Shown in pieces: positions 7,971-15,828 of a stretch of DNA of 64,000 nt. Every line of letters starts with the position of its first letter. Position 1 is the first letter of the stretch. The notes below the pieces were generated by a model. It made no database searches. It was given only the letters and a program-made list of their open reading frames with translations, and was not told where the DNA came from. The position numbers and the translations under genes are program-made. The stretch comes from Deltaproteobacteria bacterium. Lineage in GTDB: Bacteria; Myxococcota_A; UBA9160; JAJDAL01. The stretch lies in the NCBI GenBank assembly GCA_029261875.1, contig JAJDAL010000052.1, forward strand, positions 1-64,000, in the 5' to 3' direction.

Positions 7971-8077
7971 GGCGCGTCTCTCCTCGTGGACTCGATTCCG
8001 TGCCCGAGACCCTACCACGCGACGCGCGATTTTCCCCGGTTTCGGATCGGTTCGGGCAAGCCGCTAGGCTTCGTCGC

Positions 8078-9190
8078 GTGATCTATCTCAACCATGCGGG
8101 GACGAGCTGGCCCAAACCCGAGCCGGTTCAACGCGCCGTTGCGCACGCCCTGGCCGAGGCGCCGGAAACCTGGGCGGCGCGACTCGAAGCGCGTCACCTG
8201 GAGGTGTGTCGGGCTTTCGGCGTCCGCGATCCCGCACGCCTGCTCCTTACGCCGGGAGCAACCTCGGCCCTGTCGGTGGCGGTAAGCGATCACGCTTGGG
8301 AGGCGGGGGATCGGATCGTCGTGAGTGGCTTCGAACACCACGCGCTCTATCGCCCGGTTGTGCAACTGGGGGCGCGAGGCGTCGGAGTCGTCGTCTTGCC
8401 GCGCGCGGCGGATGCGCCGGTTGACCTCGAACAGCTCGAAGCGGAATTGCGGCGCGGCCCCGTCCGCCTGGTGGCCATGACGGCAGCCTGCAACGTCACT
8501 GGCGAACGCTTGCCGATCGAAAGTGTGGTTTCCCTCGCACGCCGCTACGGCGCCTTGAGTTTGATCGACGGCGCGCAGGTCGCAGGCTGGCTCCCGATCG
8601 ACCTAGCGGTGTTGGGTGCCGACCTTTGGACCTTTACCGGACACAAGGGGCCCCAGGCGCCGTGGGGAATCGGCGGGCTCTTCGTTGCGCCGGGGGTCGT
8701 TCTGCAATCGCCCGAGGCCCGCTGTGAAATTCCACGCGAGGGTACGGCGTCGGAATGCTCCCCCATGCCAGGGTATTGTGATGTGGGTTCCGTCGACCGC
8801 AGTGCGCTGGCGGGATTGGTGGCGGGGCTTCGATGGTTGGAAGCCCCGGAGCGGCGCGACCGCTTGGCGCGCGCGCAGGCGCAGGTTTCCGTCCTCCGCG
8901 ACGCCCTGGGCGACCGCGCGGACGTGACCTTCCACGGTGCAGCGGAGGGCGCGAACGCCATGCCCAGCCTGGCCCTCACCGCAAGCGGGCATTCTTCCGC
9001 GGACTTGGTTCGCGGGCTCGCGGAACGCGGGATCATCGCTTCGGGCGGAATTCAATGCGCGCCACTCGCTCACGAAACGCTGGGAACCGCACCGGACGGT
9101 GTGCTGCGCTTGAGTTTCGGGCCGATGAACGGAGACACCGACGCCGAAGCCGCGGCGCACGCCCTGCACGAGATCCTTTCGGGCGCTTAA
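8078..9190 (+). CDS. Class V aminotransferase, cysteine-desulfurase-like
   Basis: PLP enzyme of 370 residues. The Schiff-base lysine is in the F-T-G-H-K-G-P block (Lys190), preceded by the cofactor-binding aspartate in S-L-I-D-G-A-Q (Asp164). Near the C terminus the loop G-G-I-Q-C-A-P-L-A-H-E-T-L-G carries Cys327. That is the position and context of the catalytic cysteine in the short cysteine-desulfurase subgroup typified by the enterococcal EF2568 protein, whose members are cysteine desulfurases, selenocysteine lyases or of unknown role. I start it at GTG 8078, giving V-I-Y-L-N-H-A-G, because the family begins with exactly this strand; the longer frame adds 26 unrelated residues. Its proximity to an apparent selenoprotein is suggestive only. 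It overlaps the convergent gene by four bases. Confidence 0.8.
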   Translation: MIYLNHAGTSWPKPEPVQRAVAHALAEAPETWAARLEARHLEVCRAFGVRDPARLLLTPGATSALSVAVSDHAWEAGDRIVVSGFEHHALYRPVVQLGARGVGVVVLPRAADAPVDLEQLEAELRRGPVRLVAMTAACNVTGERLPIESVVSLARRYGALSLIDGAQVAGWLPIDLAVLGADLWTFTGHKGPQAPWGIGGLFVAPGVVLQSPEARCEIPREGTASECSPMPGYCDVGSVDRSALAGLVAGLRWLEAPERRDRLARAQAQVSVLRDALGDRADVTFHGAAEGANAMPSLALTASGHSSADLVRGLAERGIIASGGIQCAPLAHETLGTAPDGVLRLSFGPMNGDTDAEAAAHALHEILSGA

Positions 9191-9651
9191 CGGGCTTTGC
9201 GCCAGAACTCGACGTAGAGGGAAACCGATCCCCGAGGGTGCACTTCGTGGGGCACTTCCGCGATCACGGTTCCCGGTTTTCCGGGCGCGAGTTGCTGGGT
9301 CGTGCCAATCGGTTCGTGAATTCGGTACTCGAGCTCCCCGCGTTCGACGTGGATCAAAGCCCAGACACCGGCCTTGGTGGCGTGTCGGTTGCGCAATGCG
9401 TCGGGGAGTGAGGTTTCCGTGAAGTCGGCGGTTCGCTGGTAGGATTCGAAGCCTTCGGGCATGGCGGCCCGGTCGCACAGTGCGCAATCGAGGAGTTGAC
9501 CGATCTGCGCCTCGCGTCCCTCGGCGGTTTCGACCCAGGGGCGGAGCGTGAACGGCGGCGCGTGGCGCACGTGTTGCGTGTGGCCGCAGGAGAGCTCCGC
9601 GACCCAGTCGCGATTCGAATCCGAGTGGAAGCCGGTGATCGGGCGGTTCAA
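9187..9651 (-). CDS. DUF3565-DUF1971 fusion protein
   Basis: A 154-residue two-domain protein. Residues 1-60 match DUF3565 in layout: I-T-G-F-H, then W-V-A-E-L-S-C-G-H, Q-H-V-R-H, P-P-F, R-P-W-V, and a C-x-L-C-D-R closing motif, probably a metal site. Residues 65-150 match DUF1971, a small cupin-like domain that also occurs fused to tellurite-resistance TehB: Y-Q-R-T-A-D-F-T-E, T-K-A-G-V-W-A, P-H-E-V-H-P. Neither has a proven biochemical role. I use a TTG start that overlaps the upstream stop (TTGA), since no ATG or GTG precedes the domain in this frame. It ends the operon with the thiazoline hydrolase gene. Confidence 0.75.
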   Translation of the reverse strand: MNRPITGFHSDSNRDWVAELSCGHTQHVRHAPPFTLRPWVETAEGREAQIGQLLDCALCDRAAMPEGFESYQRTADFTETSLPDALRNRHATKAGVWALIHVERGELEYRIHEPIGTTQQLAPGKPGTVIAEVPHEVHPRGSVSLYVEFWRKAR

Positions 9652-10148
9652 TGGGGCGACGCTCCTTCGCCGGGAGTCCAGTGTTTGTGCGCCTCGCTGT
9701 CGTGGGCGAAATCCGCGGCGACGAGGAGATCGCGCCAATCCGTTTGGGCGAGCAGGATCGCACGCTTGAGTTTCTCGATGTCCCCCCCGCTTTGCTTCAA
9801 GGCCGCAAAACGGATTCGCTCGAGGGCGTCGGGGGAATCGCTGTTTCGAAACGGTAGATCGTGTCCGCAGTGGTTGCGCAGCAGGAGTGCGGCGAGTTCG
9901 TTCTCCGGGCGGCGGAACATCGAATCGATGTGCTGTCGGGTGGCTTCGCTGAGCGGCGTGAAGCGGAGATCCGTCGCTTCGCGGGTGGATTGACTTCGAG
10001 GGCGGCGCCAGATCCAAAGCGACAGCGCGCCCACACTACCGAGTGCGAGTAACCACTGAACCGCCGGCCCGGCGCGCAGGCCCACGGCGATCGCGCCGGG
10101 CAGCACGAACGCGCCAATCAGAACCCAGGCGATGGTGCGACGCGGCAT
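9648..10148 (-). CDS. Membrane-anchored protein, unknown function
   Basis: The 166-residue protein has two hydrophobic segments at about residues 6-24 and 28-44, then a soluble region of about 120 residues with charged helices (E-A-T-R-Q-H-I-D-S-M-F-R-R, A-L-L-L-R-N-H-C-G-H-D-L). I recognise no domain. It begins five bases after the thiazoline-hydrolase-like gene and overlaps the next gene by four, so it belongs to that operon. The soluble part is probably cytoplasmic given the arginines after the second helix; this is an inference from the positive-inside rule. Confidence 0.6.
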   Translation of the reverse strand: MPRRTIAWVLIGAFVLPGAIAVGLRAGPAVQWLLALGSVGALSLWIWRRPRSQSTREATDLRFTPLSEATRQHIDSMFRRPENELAALLLRNHCGHDLPFRNSDSPDALERIRFAALKQSGGDIEKLKRAILLAQTDWRDLLVAADFAHDSEAHKHWTPGEGASPH

Positions 10149-10153
10149 GGCGG

Positions 10154-10825
10154 TCAACGCGTTGGGATGATGCCCTGGAGCGTCGGGGGAATCGCGGTCT
10201 CGCGCCCGCCCTTGAAGCGCAGGGCGCAACGGTCGCAGCCGAGACCGATGGTTTGGCTCGCGTCGACCCCCATCCCCATCAAGCGGCTGTAGGTGATGTC
10301 CGCGAAATTGCAGTAGGGCTTGAGCTCTTCGACGGCCTGCTCCTCGTACCACTTGTTGACCGCGCATTCATCGAAGACCATGGAGAACTCACCGTTTGGG
10401 CCGTTCTCCACATGCCACAGAAAGTCTTTGGCATATCGACGTTCTTGCGAGCGCGCGGCCTGGCGTTCGAAATAGCGCCGGACGGGACGTGTCAGCGCCA
10501 ACTTCCCGATGGCGCGAAGCAGCCAGCCCGGGAGCTTCGACAACCAGCCATCGAAAACCGCGTGGCAAACGGCGATGGTTTCCGCCGCGGTCTTGCCGCG
10601 TGCGTGCATGGCCCGGTGCAGCGCCACGATCCAGCCGTTGATGGTCATGACGGGCTGAAAGACGTTCGCCGTGCCCCCGATGTCCGGGACTTCGGGTCGA
10701 AGGCGCGCGTATTCGGTACGCGCGGAGGCTTCGATCGCTTCGGCAAAGGGCGCGTCGAATCGGCGAGTGAGCACCATCCGGGCGCGCCGGATGAACCATT
10801 CGAATCCGCGATCGCGTTGGGACAT
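10154..10825 (-). CDS. L-2-amino-thiazoline-4-carboxylate hydrolase family protein
   Basis: The 223-residue protein resembles the family (PF14196) named after the enzyme that opens L-2-amino-thiazoline-4-carboxylate on the way to L-cysteine. Supporting features are the C-N-F-A-D-I-T-Y-S segment near residue 180, a preceding W-Y-E-E-Q block, and a C-terminal G-L-G-C-D-R-C-A-L-R-F motif with closely spaced cysteines. Most family members are uncharacterised and many are probably not ATC hydrolases, so the reaction is only a family-level label. I start at the ATG giving M-S-Q-R-D-R-G; the longer frame overlaps the upstream GFA gene's end. It opens an operon with the membrane protein and the DUF3565-DUF1971 gene. 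Confidence 0.65.
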   Translation of the reverse strand: MSQRDRGFEWFIRRARMVLTRRFDAPFAEAIEASARTEYARLRPEVPDIGGTANVFQPVMTINGWIVALHRAMHARGKTAAETIAVCHAVFDGWLSKLPGWLLRAIGKLALTRPVRRYFERQAARSQERRYAKDFLWHVENGPNGEFSMVFDECAVNKWYEEQAVEELKPYCNFADITYSRLMGMGVDASQTIGLGCDRCALRFKGGRETAIPPTLQGIIPTR

Positions 10826-10850
10826 GTCGACTTCAGAAGCCTCCCGTAGA

Positions 10851-11237
10851 TCAGCCGGCTTGGGGAAGGTCGTCGAGAATCTCGGTCCAAGGTGCCTTTT
10901 CACTGACCAACACGTGGGCCACCGGGCGATTTCCGGGGTCGTCGTCGAGGCAGCCGAGCCGGATGCGCACTTCCTCGGGCTTGTCGGTGAAGCGTTTCAG
11001 GATGGGGGAGCCGCACGCGCCGCAAAAGCAACGAAACTGACCCGGCGAAGATTCGAACTCCCGCAGCTCGGATTCCCCACGTTCGAATGTGAGTTCCGCG
11101 CGGACGACGGAAGCCGTCGTACCGAAAGAGGACCCAGAGCTCTTGCGGCATTCCCGACAGTGGCAATACACGATCGCCCCGAGTTTCCCGTCGATTCGGT
11201 AGCGAACCGAGCCGCACAGGCAGCGACCTTTCAGCAT
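10851..11237 (-). CDS. GFA-family zinc protein (second copy in window)
   Basis: The 128-residue protein carries the GFA motifs: C-L-C-G-S-V-R-Y at residues 6-13, Y-C-H-C-R-E-C-R-K-S-S-G near 26-37, and F-C-G-A-C-G-S-P near 75. These form the two zinc sites of the fold. The ATG at 11237 is supported by AAGGAG seven bases upstream on the minus strand. It lies 25 bases before the thiazoline-hydrolase-like gene and could share its transcript. As with the first GFA protein, the true reaction is unknown; GFA members often act in thiol or aldehyde metabolism. Confidence 0.85.
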   Translation of the reverse strand: MLKGRCLCGSVRYRIDGKLGAIVYCHCRECRKSSGSSFGTTASVVRAELTFERGESELREFESSPGQFRCFCGACGSPILKRFTDKPEEVRIRLGCLDDDPGNRPVAHVLVSEKAPWTEILDDLPQAG

Positions 11238-11289
11238 GGATTCTCCTTGGCGCGCACCGCTTGAATCTACCATTGGTGCGCGGGTGTGC

Positions 11290-11556
11290 CTATTCGAGCT
11301 TCTCCGACACCCGCTTGCGGAGTTCTGGCTCCTCGATTCCGTGAATCTCGAGAATCTTGTGGGCGCCGGTGTGGCCGCGAAGGATCTGGATGGCTTCCCG
11401 GGGCAGTCCCAGCGCGTCGGCAAGCAGGTTCTCGACCGCCGCGTTGGCCTTGCCGCGTTCCGGGGGCGCGCTCACGCGGAGCTTCAGCGAATCGCCCAGC
11501 CAACCCGCGACGCAATCGCGCGAAGCGCCGGGTATGACTTTGACGGTCAGACGAAT
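11290..11556 (-). CDS. DUF167/YggU-family protein with no canonical start codon
   Basis: A small DUF167 protein, function unknown, normally 75-100 residues. The homologous sequence clearly begins around I-R-L-T-V-K-V-I-P-G-A-S-R-D and continues with S-A-P-P-E-R-G-K-A-N-A-A-V, the family signature. Reading upstream in this frame, no ATG, GTG or TTG occurs before a TGA inside the VOC gene; the first such codon is a GTG at 11475, inside the conserved domain. An ATT at 11556-11554 lies eight bases after a GGGAG sequence, and a CTG follows at 11550. I list the ATT-initiated frame (88 residues) as the most likely, but a start at CTG or a sequencing error cannot be excluded. It follows the VOC gene closely. 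Confidence 0.6.
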   Translation of the reverse strand: MRLTVKVIPGASRDCVAGWLGDSLKLRVSAPPERGKANAAVENLLADALGLPREAIQILRGHTGAHKILEIHGIEEPELRKRVSEKLE

Positions 11557-11590
11557 CTTCGGTTCTCCCGTAGCGGGGAATGCGGTTGCG

Positions 11591-12007
11591 TCACGCGGGG
11601 TCGTCGTACTGCGTCAACTCGATCACGACTCCGTCCGGCGCCGCGACGTAGGCGTAGCGGAGGCCGCTGGGTTCGCGCTGGGTGGGTCCCAGAATACGGA
11701 TTCCCTCGCGCGTGAGTTCGGAAACGGCTGCTTCGACGCTCGCCACGCGCAGGCCCAAGTGGGCGACTCCGAACCCGTGCCCATAGGCACCGTCGCCGGC
11801 CTCGGGTGGCGCTGCCGGGAACATCCCCTCCGGAAAGCTTCCCAACACGAGAATCTGCCCGCCGAGGGCGAGGAAGATCCGCGTGTCGCCGTTGCGATTG
11901 GTGTTTCGGTGGACTTCTTTCGCTTCGAAGCGCGCTCGGTAGAACCGCGCCGATGCCTCGGGGTCCGAGGCATAGACGTGGATATGGTCGAGCGACTTGA
12001 TCTTCAC
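11591..12007 (-). CDS. VOC-superfamily (glyoxalase/dioxygenase fold) protein
   Basis: The 138-residue protein has the paired beta-alpha-beta-beta-beta units of the VOC fold. It opens with L-D-H-I-H-V-Y-A-S-D, where the first histidine is the usual metal ligand. The middle histidine is in V-A-H-L-G-L-R-V and the terminal glutamate in G-V-V-I-E-L-T-Q. So a divalent metal site looks complete. Substrate is unknown. The start is GTG at 12007 with GGAGGA seven bases upstream. It lies 18 bases after the DEAD-box helicase gene and is probably co-transcribed with it, though no functional link is obvious. Confidence 0.8.
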   Translation of the reverse strand: MKIKSLDHIHVYASDPEASARFYRARFEAKEVHRNTNRNGDTRIFLALGGQILVLGSFPEGMFPAAPPEAGDGAYGHGFGVAHLGLRVASVEAAVSELTREGIRILGPTQREPSGLRYAYVAAPDGVVIELTQYDDPA

Positions 12008-12025
12008 GAAAAAGTCCTCCGCGAA

Positions 12026-13348
12026 TCAGCGGGATCGGCGGGGCCGCCCACGACCTTCGGAAGGGCGTCCGCGGCTCTCCCCGCTTCGGCCGCGGCCTTC
12101 CGAGCTGCGGCGTCCATTCGACTGCGGCGAGCTGTTGCGTCGGTAGTTGCCCCGCGGGCCGTTGCCTCGTCCTCCGCTCCGCGGTTCCGGACGGTCCCGT
12201 ACGTCGAAGTCGAAGCCTTCGACGTTCCGGCGCGGAATTTCTTCGCCAATCATGCGCTCGGTCGAGCGAACCCATCCCTTGTCGCAATGGGTGACGAAGG
12301 TGTACGCGACACCGGATTTCTCCGAGCGGCCCGTGCGGCCGATGCGGTGCGAGAAGGCCTCGGGTGTGTAGGTGACGTCTAAGTTGATGACGTGGTAAAC
12401 GTCTTTAACGTCGATTCCCCGCGCCGCAACGTCTGTCGCCACCAAGACGTCGAAAGAGCGTCCGCGGAAACCCCGCATGGCGCGGTCGCGCTGGGCCTGG
12501 GACATGTTGCCCTGAAGGCTGACCGCGCGGTGGCCGGACTTCTTGAGGTCGTCTGCCAGGCGCCGGGCACGATGCTTGGTCCGTGTGAAGACGATGGCGG
12601 AATTGCATTCGTCGAGCTTGAGAACGTGCTCGAGCAAGTCTCGCTTCTGCTTTTCGCCGACCGGATACAGGGCGTGGTCGATGGTCTCCGCCGGCGCCGT
12701 GTCCTGGAGTTCCACCACATGGGGATTCGTCAGGACCTCGTTGGCGAGTTTTCGAATCTCTCTCGGCATCGTGGCGGAGAAGAGCAGGTTCTGGCGTCGA
12801 TCGGGAAGTGCGGCCAGGATCTTGCGGATGTCCGGCAGGAACCCCATGTCGAACATGTGGTCGGCTTCATCGAGAACCAGGGTTTCGACCTGGCCCAGGC
12901 GCAGCACGCCTTGTTGGAGCAGATCGAGTACCCGGCCCGGGCAGCCCACGATGATCTCCGGTCGGTTTCGCAGCACGTTGATCTGGCTGCGCATGGACAC
13001 GCCGCCATACACCGTGAGCATCTTCAAGCGGGTGTATTTCGACAACAAGCGGATCTCGGCTGAGATCTGGGTCGCGAGTTCCCGAGTGGGGGCGAGGACC
13101 AGCGCGCGGCATCCTTTGCGGCTCGTCTCCAGCAGTCGGTCGAGCAAGGGCAGGGCGAAGGCGGCGGTTTTTCCGGTTCCGGTTTGTGCCAGGCCCAGAA
13201 CGTCGCGACCGTCGAGGCCCGCGGGAATGGTTTCGATTTGGATCGGCCGGGGCGTTTCGAAGCCGGCCTCGCGGATACCGCGAGCCAGGGCGACGTTGAG
13301 CCCAAACCGGTCGAATTCGGTCGATTCGAGAGATACAGAAGCAGACAT
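12026..13348 (-). CDS. DEAD-box RNA helicase
   Basis: An ATP-dependent RNA helicase of 440 residues, of the RhlE/DeaD type that remodels rRNA and mRNA in the cytoplasm. The complete motif set is visible: Q-motif region P-I-Q-I-E-T (35-40), A-Q-T-G-T-G-K-T (54-61), P-T-R-E-L-A (87-92), D-E-A-D (160-163), S-A-T (191-193), A-R-G-I-D (309-313) and H-R-I-G-R-T-G-R (334-341). The last 50 residues are a low-complexity tail of arginine, glycine, serine and asparagine, typical of RNA-binding extensions. It is preceded by a 378-base leader with stable hairpins, a feature seen in cold-regulated helicase genes of other bacteria. It begins an operon with the VOC and DUF167 genes. Confidence 0.95.
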   Translation of the reverse strand: MSASVSLESTEFDRFGLNVALARGIREAGFETPRPIQIETIPAGLDGRDVLGLAQTGTGKTAAFALPLLDRLLETSRKGCRALVLAPTRELATQISAEIRLLSKYTRLKMLTVYGGVSMRSQINVLRNRPEIIVGCPGRVLDLLQQGVLRLGQVETLVLDEADHMFDMGFLPDIRKILAALPDRRQNLLFSATMPREIRKLANEVLTNPHVVELQDTAPAETIDHALYPVGEKQKRDLLEHVLKLDECNSAIVFTRTKHRARRLADDLKKSGHRAVSLQGNMSQAQRDRAMRGFRGRSFDVLVATDVAARGIDVKDVYHVINLDVTYTPEAFSHRIGRTGRSEKSGVAYTFVTHCDKGWVRSTERMIGEEIPRRNVEGFDFDVRDRPEPRSGGRGNGPRGNYRRNSSPQSNGRRSSEGRGRSGESRGRPSEGRGRPRRSR

Positions 13349-13726
13349 TTAAAGCGTATTCTCCGCCGTTCACGCGCAGGTTGAACCTGTACGCCGAACG
13401 GCCGTAAAGTTCCGACCCACACAACAGCAAAGGGTAAGAGAGGTGTTTGGCGGCTCGACCTCGGAGGGAAATTTGAGGTCCTGTTGTTGCCGCTCTCGAG
13501 CTTGTTGCTCGATTGAAGGCCTGACGGTAGCTCGTGTTCGCGAATCGAGCCACTACTGGCTCGGGTTGCTAGCGAGTCGAGCCCGTCGCCAGCCTTGTCG
13601 GTCTTATCGGTCGAAGTTCGATTCGCTACAGCCCCGGTCCATTCTCGGCCATTTTGTGGGCATTTCGCCAAACCGCCGGCTACCGGAAGTCGCGTTTTCG
13701 CGCGCGGGGCCGGCGCGGGTCGCGAA
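13349..13726 (-). promoter_or_regulatory. Structured leader/intergenic region of the helicase gene
   Basis: This 378-base stretch holds no convincing gene. Closest to the helicase ATG lies a nested hairpin: GCCGTTC (13365-13371) pairs with GAACGGC (13396-13402), and inside it CAGGT (13377-13381) pairs with ACCTG (13385-13389). On the transcript the arm nearest the start ends just before a GGAG that could be the ribosome site, 12 bases from the ATG. Two more hairpins lie at 13496-13512 (6-bp stem TCGAGC, loop TTGTT) and 13546-13563 (7-bp stem CGAGCCA, loop CTAC). The region also contains the end of the phosphodiesterase transcript. I find no clear promoter. Confidence 0.4.
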
Positions 13727-15010
13727 CTACTCGATGTAACCCAGGGCCCGGAGTTGCTCGAGGATCGTGTCTTCGGCGCCCGACGCGTCTCCGGTGATGC
13801 GTTCGATGGGCGTCGTGTCGTACGTCGCAATGCTTTTCTCGGGCACGTTCTGGAGGAAGCTCGCGGGCTTGCCGTCCATGTCGTTGGCTCGGGGAAGGCC
13901 CAACCACGCGAGGATGGTGGGTGTGATGTCGTTGATCGACGTGTCGGTTGCCTGGGTGCCCGCCGGGATCCCCGGGCCCCGGGCGTAGAGGACGCCGTGC
14001 AGGGCCTTCTGGGAGTTGTGGGTTCCGGTCAGGAAGATGAGTCCGACGCCGGCTTCGAAGCCGTGGTCGGAGACCACGAGAACGAGGTCGTTTTCTCCGT
14101 AGGGCTCGATCAGTTTTTCGATCAGGGCGTCGGTGTATTCGTAATACCCGTACAGGGCGTCCTGGCCAACCTTTCGGGTCTCGGGAGTCGGTTGCAGGTA
14201 TTTGGGGTATTCCTCGGCGGGTTCGAGCACGCCCCACAACGAATGCGAGATGCGGTCGATGCCCGGCAGGAAGACCATGAGGAGGTCCGGTCGGGTCTCG
14301 GCCTCGATGGTGAGTGCGATGCGCGCGATGGCGTCGTCTTCCGCGAAGCGGCGCGCCAGCCCCTTGCGATTGACCCGCTTGACCCAGCTCGGCAGTTCGG
14401 CCTCGGCGTGGAAGGGATTGACCCGATCCGTCAGTGGCACTCCATCGGTCAGAATCTGCGCCACGCGCGTTTCCCATTCTGGCGGGTAGAGGATCGGAGC
14501 CGGCGCTTCCGCCGCCGCTTTGGTCATCTTGATCCGCCCCTCGATTTCGCTCGGCACCACGTGGTCCGAGACCATGACGCCGTTGATGCGTTCCGGGGGA
14601 AAGGTGTTCCACCAATTCACCACCGCGACGCGCAGCCCGCGATCCGAGGCGATGTTCCAAAGGGCGTGGGATTTCCGGTCTGTGCTGTCGAGCAAGCGTT
14701 GGACGCCGTCCTCGCTCTTGTGGGCAAAATTGTCGATGCCGTGTTTCGCGCGCAGCTTGCCCGTGGCGATCGACGTCCAAAGGGGCGGTGAGATGAGGGG
14801 GGGGACGCTGCGCAGGGGGCCCGAAGCGCCTTCGCGCGCCAACCGAGAGAGAGTGGGAAGCCGACCTTCGCGTTGCAGGGGACCGGTGACGCGCGGCGTG
14901 GCGCCGTCGATACCGATCAGCAGCACGCGTCCCCGCGGTTTGGACTCGGAGCCGTCTCCACACGCCAGCAAGAGTACCGCGGCCAATGCCCCGGCGAGGA
15001 TGCGTTTCAC
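13727..15010 (-). CDS. Type I phosphodiesterase/nucleotide pyrophosphatase-like lipoprotein
   Basis: A 427-residue alkaline-phosphatase-superfamily protein. The signal peptide ends in a lipobox with Cys17 (L-L-L-A-C-G), so it should be anchored in a membrane facing the periplasm. Metal-site motifs are L-I-G-I-D-G-A near residue 33, the nucleophile region P-P-L-W-T-S-I-A-T-G with threonine as the predicted nucleophile, F-L-P-G-I-D-R-I-S-H near 250, and V-V-S-D-H-G-F near 305. This is the nucleotide pyrophosphatase/phosphopentomutase type of active site. The protein ends with L-R-A-L-G-Y-I-E, a tail shared by four other proteins here. The GTG start overlaps the upstream GT2 stop (GTGA). It may cleave phosphodiesters in glycan or lipid intermediates. 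Confidence 0.85.
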   Translation of the reverse strand: MKRILAGALAAVLLLACGDGSESKPRGRVLLIGIDGATPRVTGPLQREGRLPTLSRLAREGASGPLRSVPPLISPPLWTSIATGKLRAKHGIDNFAHKSEDGVQRLLDSTDRKSHALWNIASDRGLRVAVVNWWNTFPPERINGVMVSDHVVPSEIEGRIKMTKAAAEAPAPILYPPEWETRVAQILTDGVPLTDRVNPFHAEAELPSWVKRVNRKGLARRFAEDDAIARIALTIEAETRPDLLMVFLPGIDRISHSLWGVLEPAEEYPKYLQPTPETRKVGQDALYGYYEYTDALIEKLIEPYGENDLVLVVSDHGFEAGVGLIFLTGTHNSQKALHGVLYARGPGIPAGTQATDTSINDITPTILAWLGLPRANDMDGKPASFLQNVPEKSIATYDTTPIERITGDASGAEDTILEQLRALGYIE

Positions 15011-15735
15011 TCCGAACCCGGTCGCGGCGGGAGGGGCGGGGGATGGATGGCGTTTTTCAGGACGTGCCAGGCGGCCAAGTACACCTCGTGACTTTCGATC
15101 TTCGACGCGCCCGAGCGGCGACTTTCGAAGACGATGGGGATTTCGACGATTCGAAAGCCCATTCGATGCACGCGGTGGATCATTTCTTCGAGAAAAGAGT
15201 AGCCCGAGGACTTGAGGCTGAAGGGATCCGCGATCTCGAGCACCTCGCGGCTGTAACAGCGGAAGCCCGCGGTGCAGTCGCGGACCGGGAGCCCCAGCAG
15301 GGTGCGGGTGTAGAAGTTCGCCCAGGCGGACAGGATACGGCGCAGGATCGACCAGTTTTCGACGCCGCCGCCCGGGATGTAGCGCGAGCCGATCGCCATG
15401 TCTCCGCGCTGCATGGCGTCCAGGATGGCGGGCAGGTAGCGCGGGTTGTGGCTCCAGTCGCAATCCATGGTGAGGACACAGTCGTAGTGGTTCTCGAGTC
15501 CGAAACGAAAACCCGCCAGGTACGCGGTGCCGAGTCCCAGCTTCCCTTCGCGCTGCAGGAGATGCAGGCGCGGCTCCGTGGCCGCGGCTTTGGCGACGAT
15601 CTCGCCCGTGCCGTCGGGACTGTTGTCATCCACCACCAGTACGTCGATGTCTTTCGACTGCGACAGGACGTCGCGGCTCAATAGCTCGACGTTGTCGGCT
15701 TCGTTGTAGGTGGGGAGGACGACGAGGGCACGCAT
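15007..15735 (-). CDS. Polyprenol-phosphate mannose synthase-like GT2 (DPM1 type)
   Basis: A soluble family 2 glycosyltransferase of 242 residues with the full DPM1 pattern: V-V-L-P-T-Y-N-E (5-12), V-V-D-D-N-S-P-D-G-T (34-43), L-T-M-D-C-D-W-S-H-N-P (about 88-98), G-S-R-Y-I-P-G-G near 118 and R-D-C-T-A-G-F-R-C-Y near 155. These enzymes transfer mannose (or a related hexose) from GDP- or UDP-sugar to polyprenyl phosphate. It lacks the C-terminal membrane helices of GtrB, as is usual for soluble DPM1 homologues. It is translationally coupled to the phosphodiesterase lipoprotein and divergent from a GT39 gene that could use its product. Confidence 0.9.
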   Translation of the reverse strand: MRALVVLPTYNEADNVELLSRDVLSQSKDIDVLVVDDNSPDGTGEIVAKAAATEPRLHLLQREGKLGLGTAYLAGFRFGLENHYDCVLTMDCDWSHNPRYLPAILDAMQRGDMAIGSRYIPGGGVENWSILRRILSAWANFYTRTLLGLPVRDCTAGFRCYSREVLEIADPFSLKSSGYSFLEEMIHRVHRMGFRIVEIPIVFESRRSGASKIESHEVYLAAWHVLKNAIHPPPLPPRPGSE

Positions 15736-15828
15736 AGAGGGGTGACAGGAATAGCGGGAAAGCCCGGGGGACGCACATGACGGGGATCGCTTGAGATACA
15801 ATCCATCCGTGCTTGCAGGCCGCGCCGC

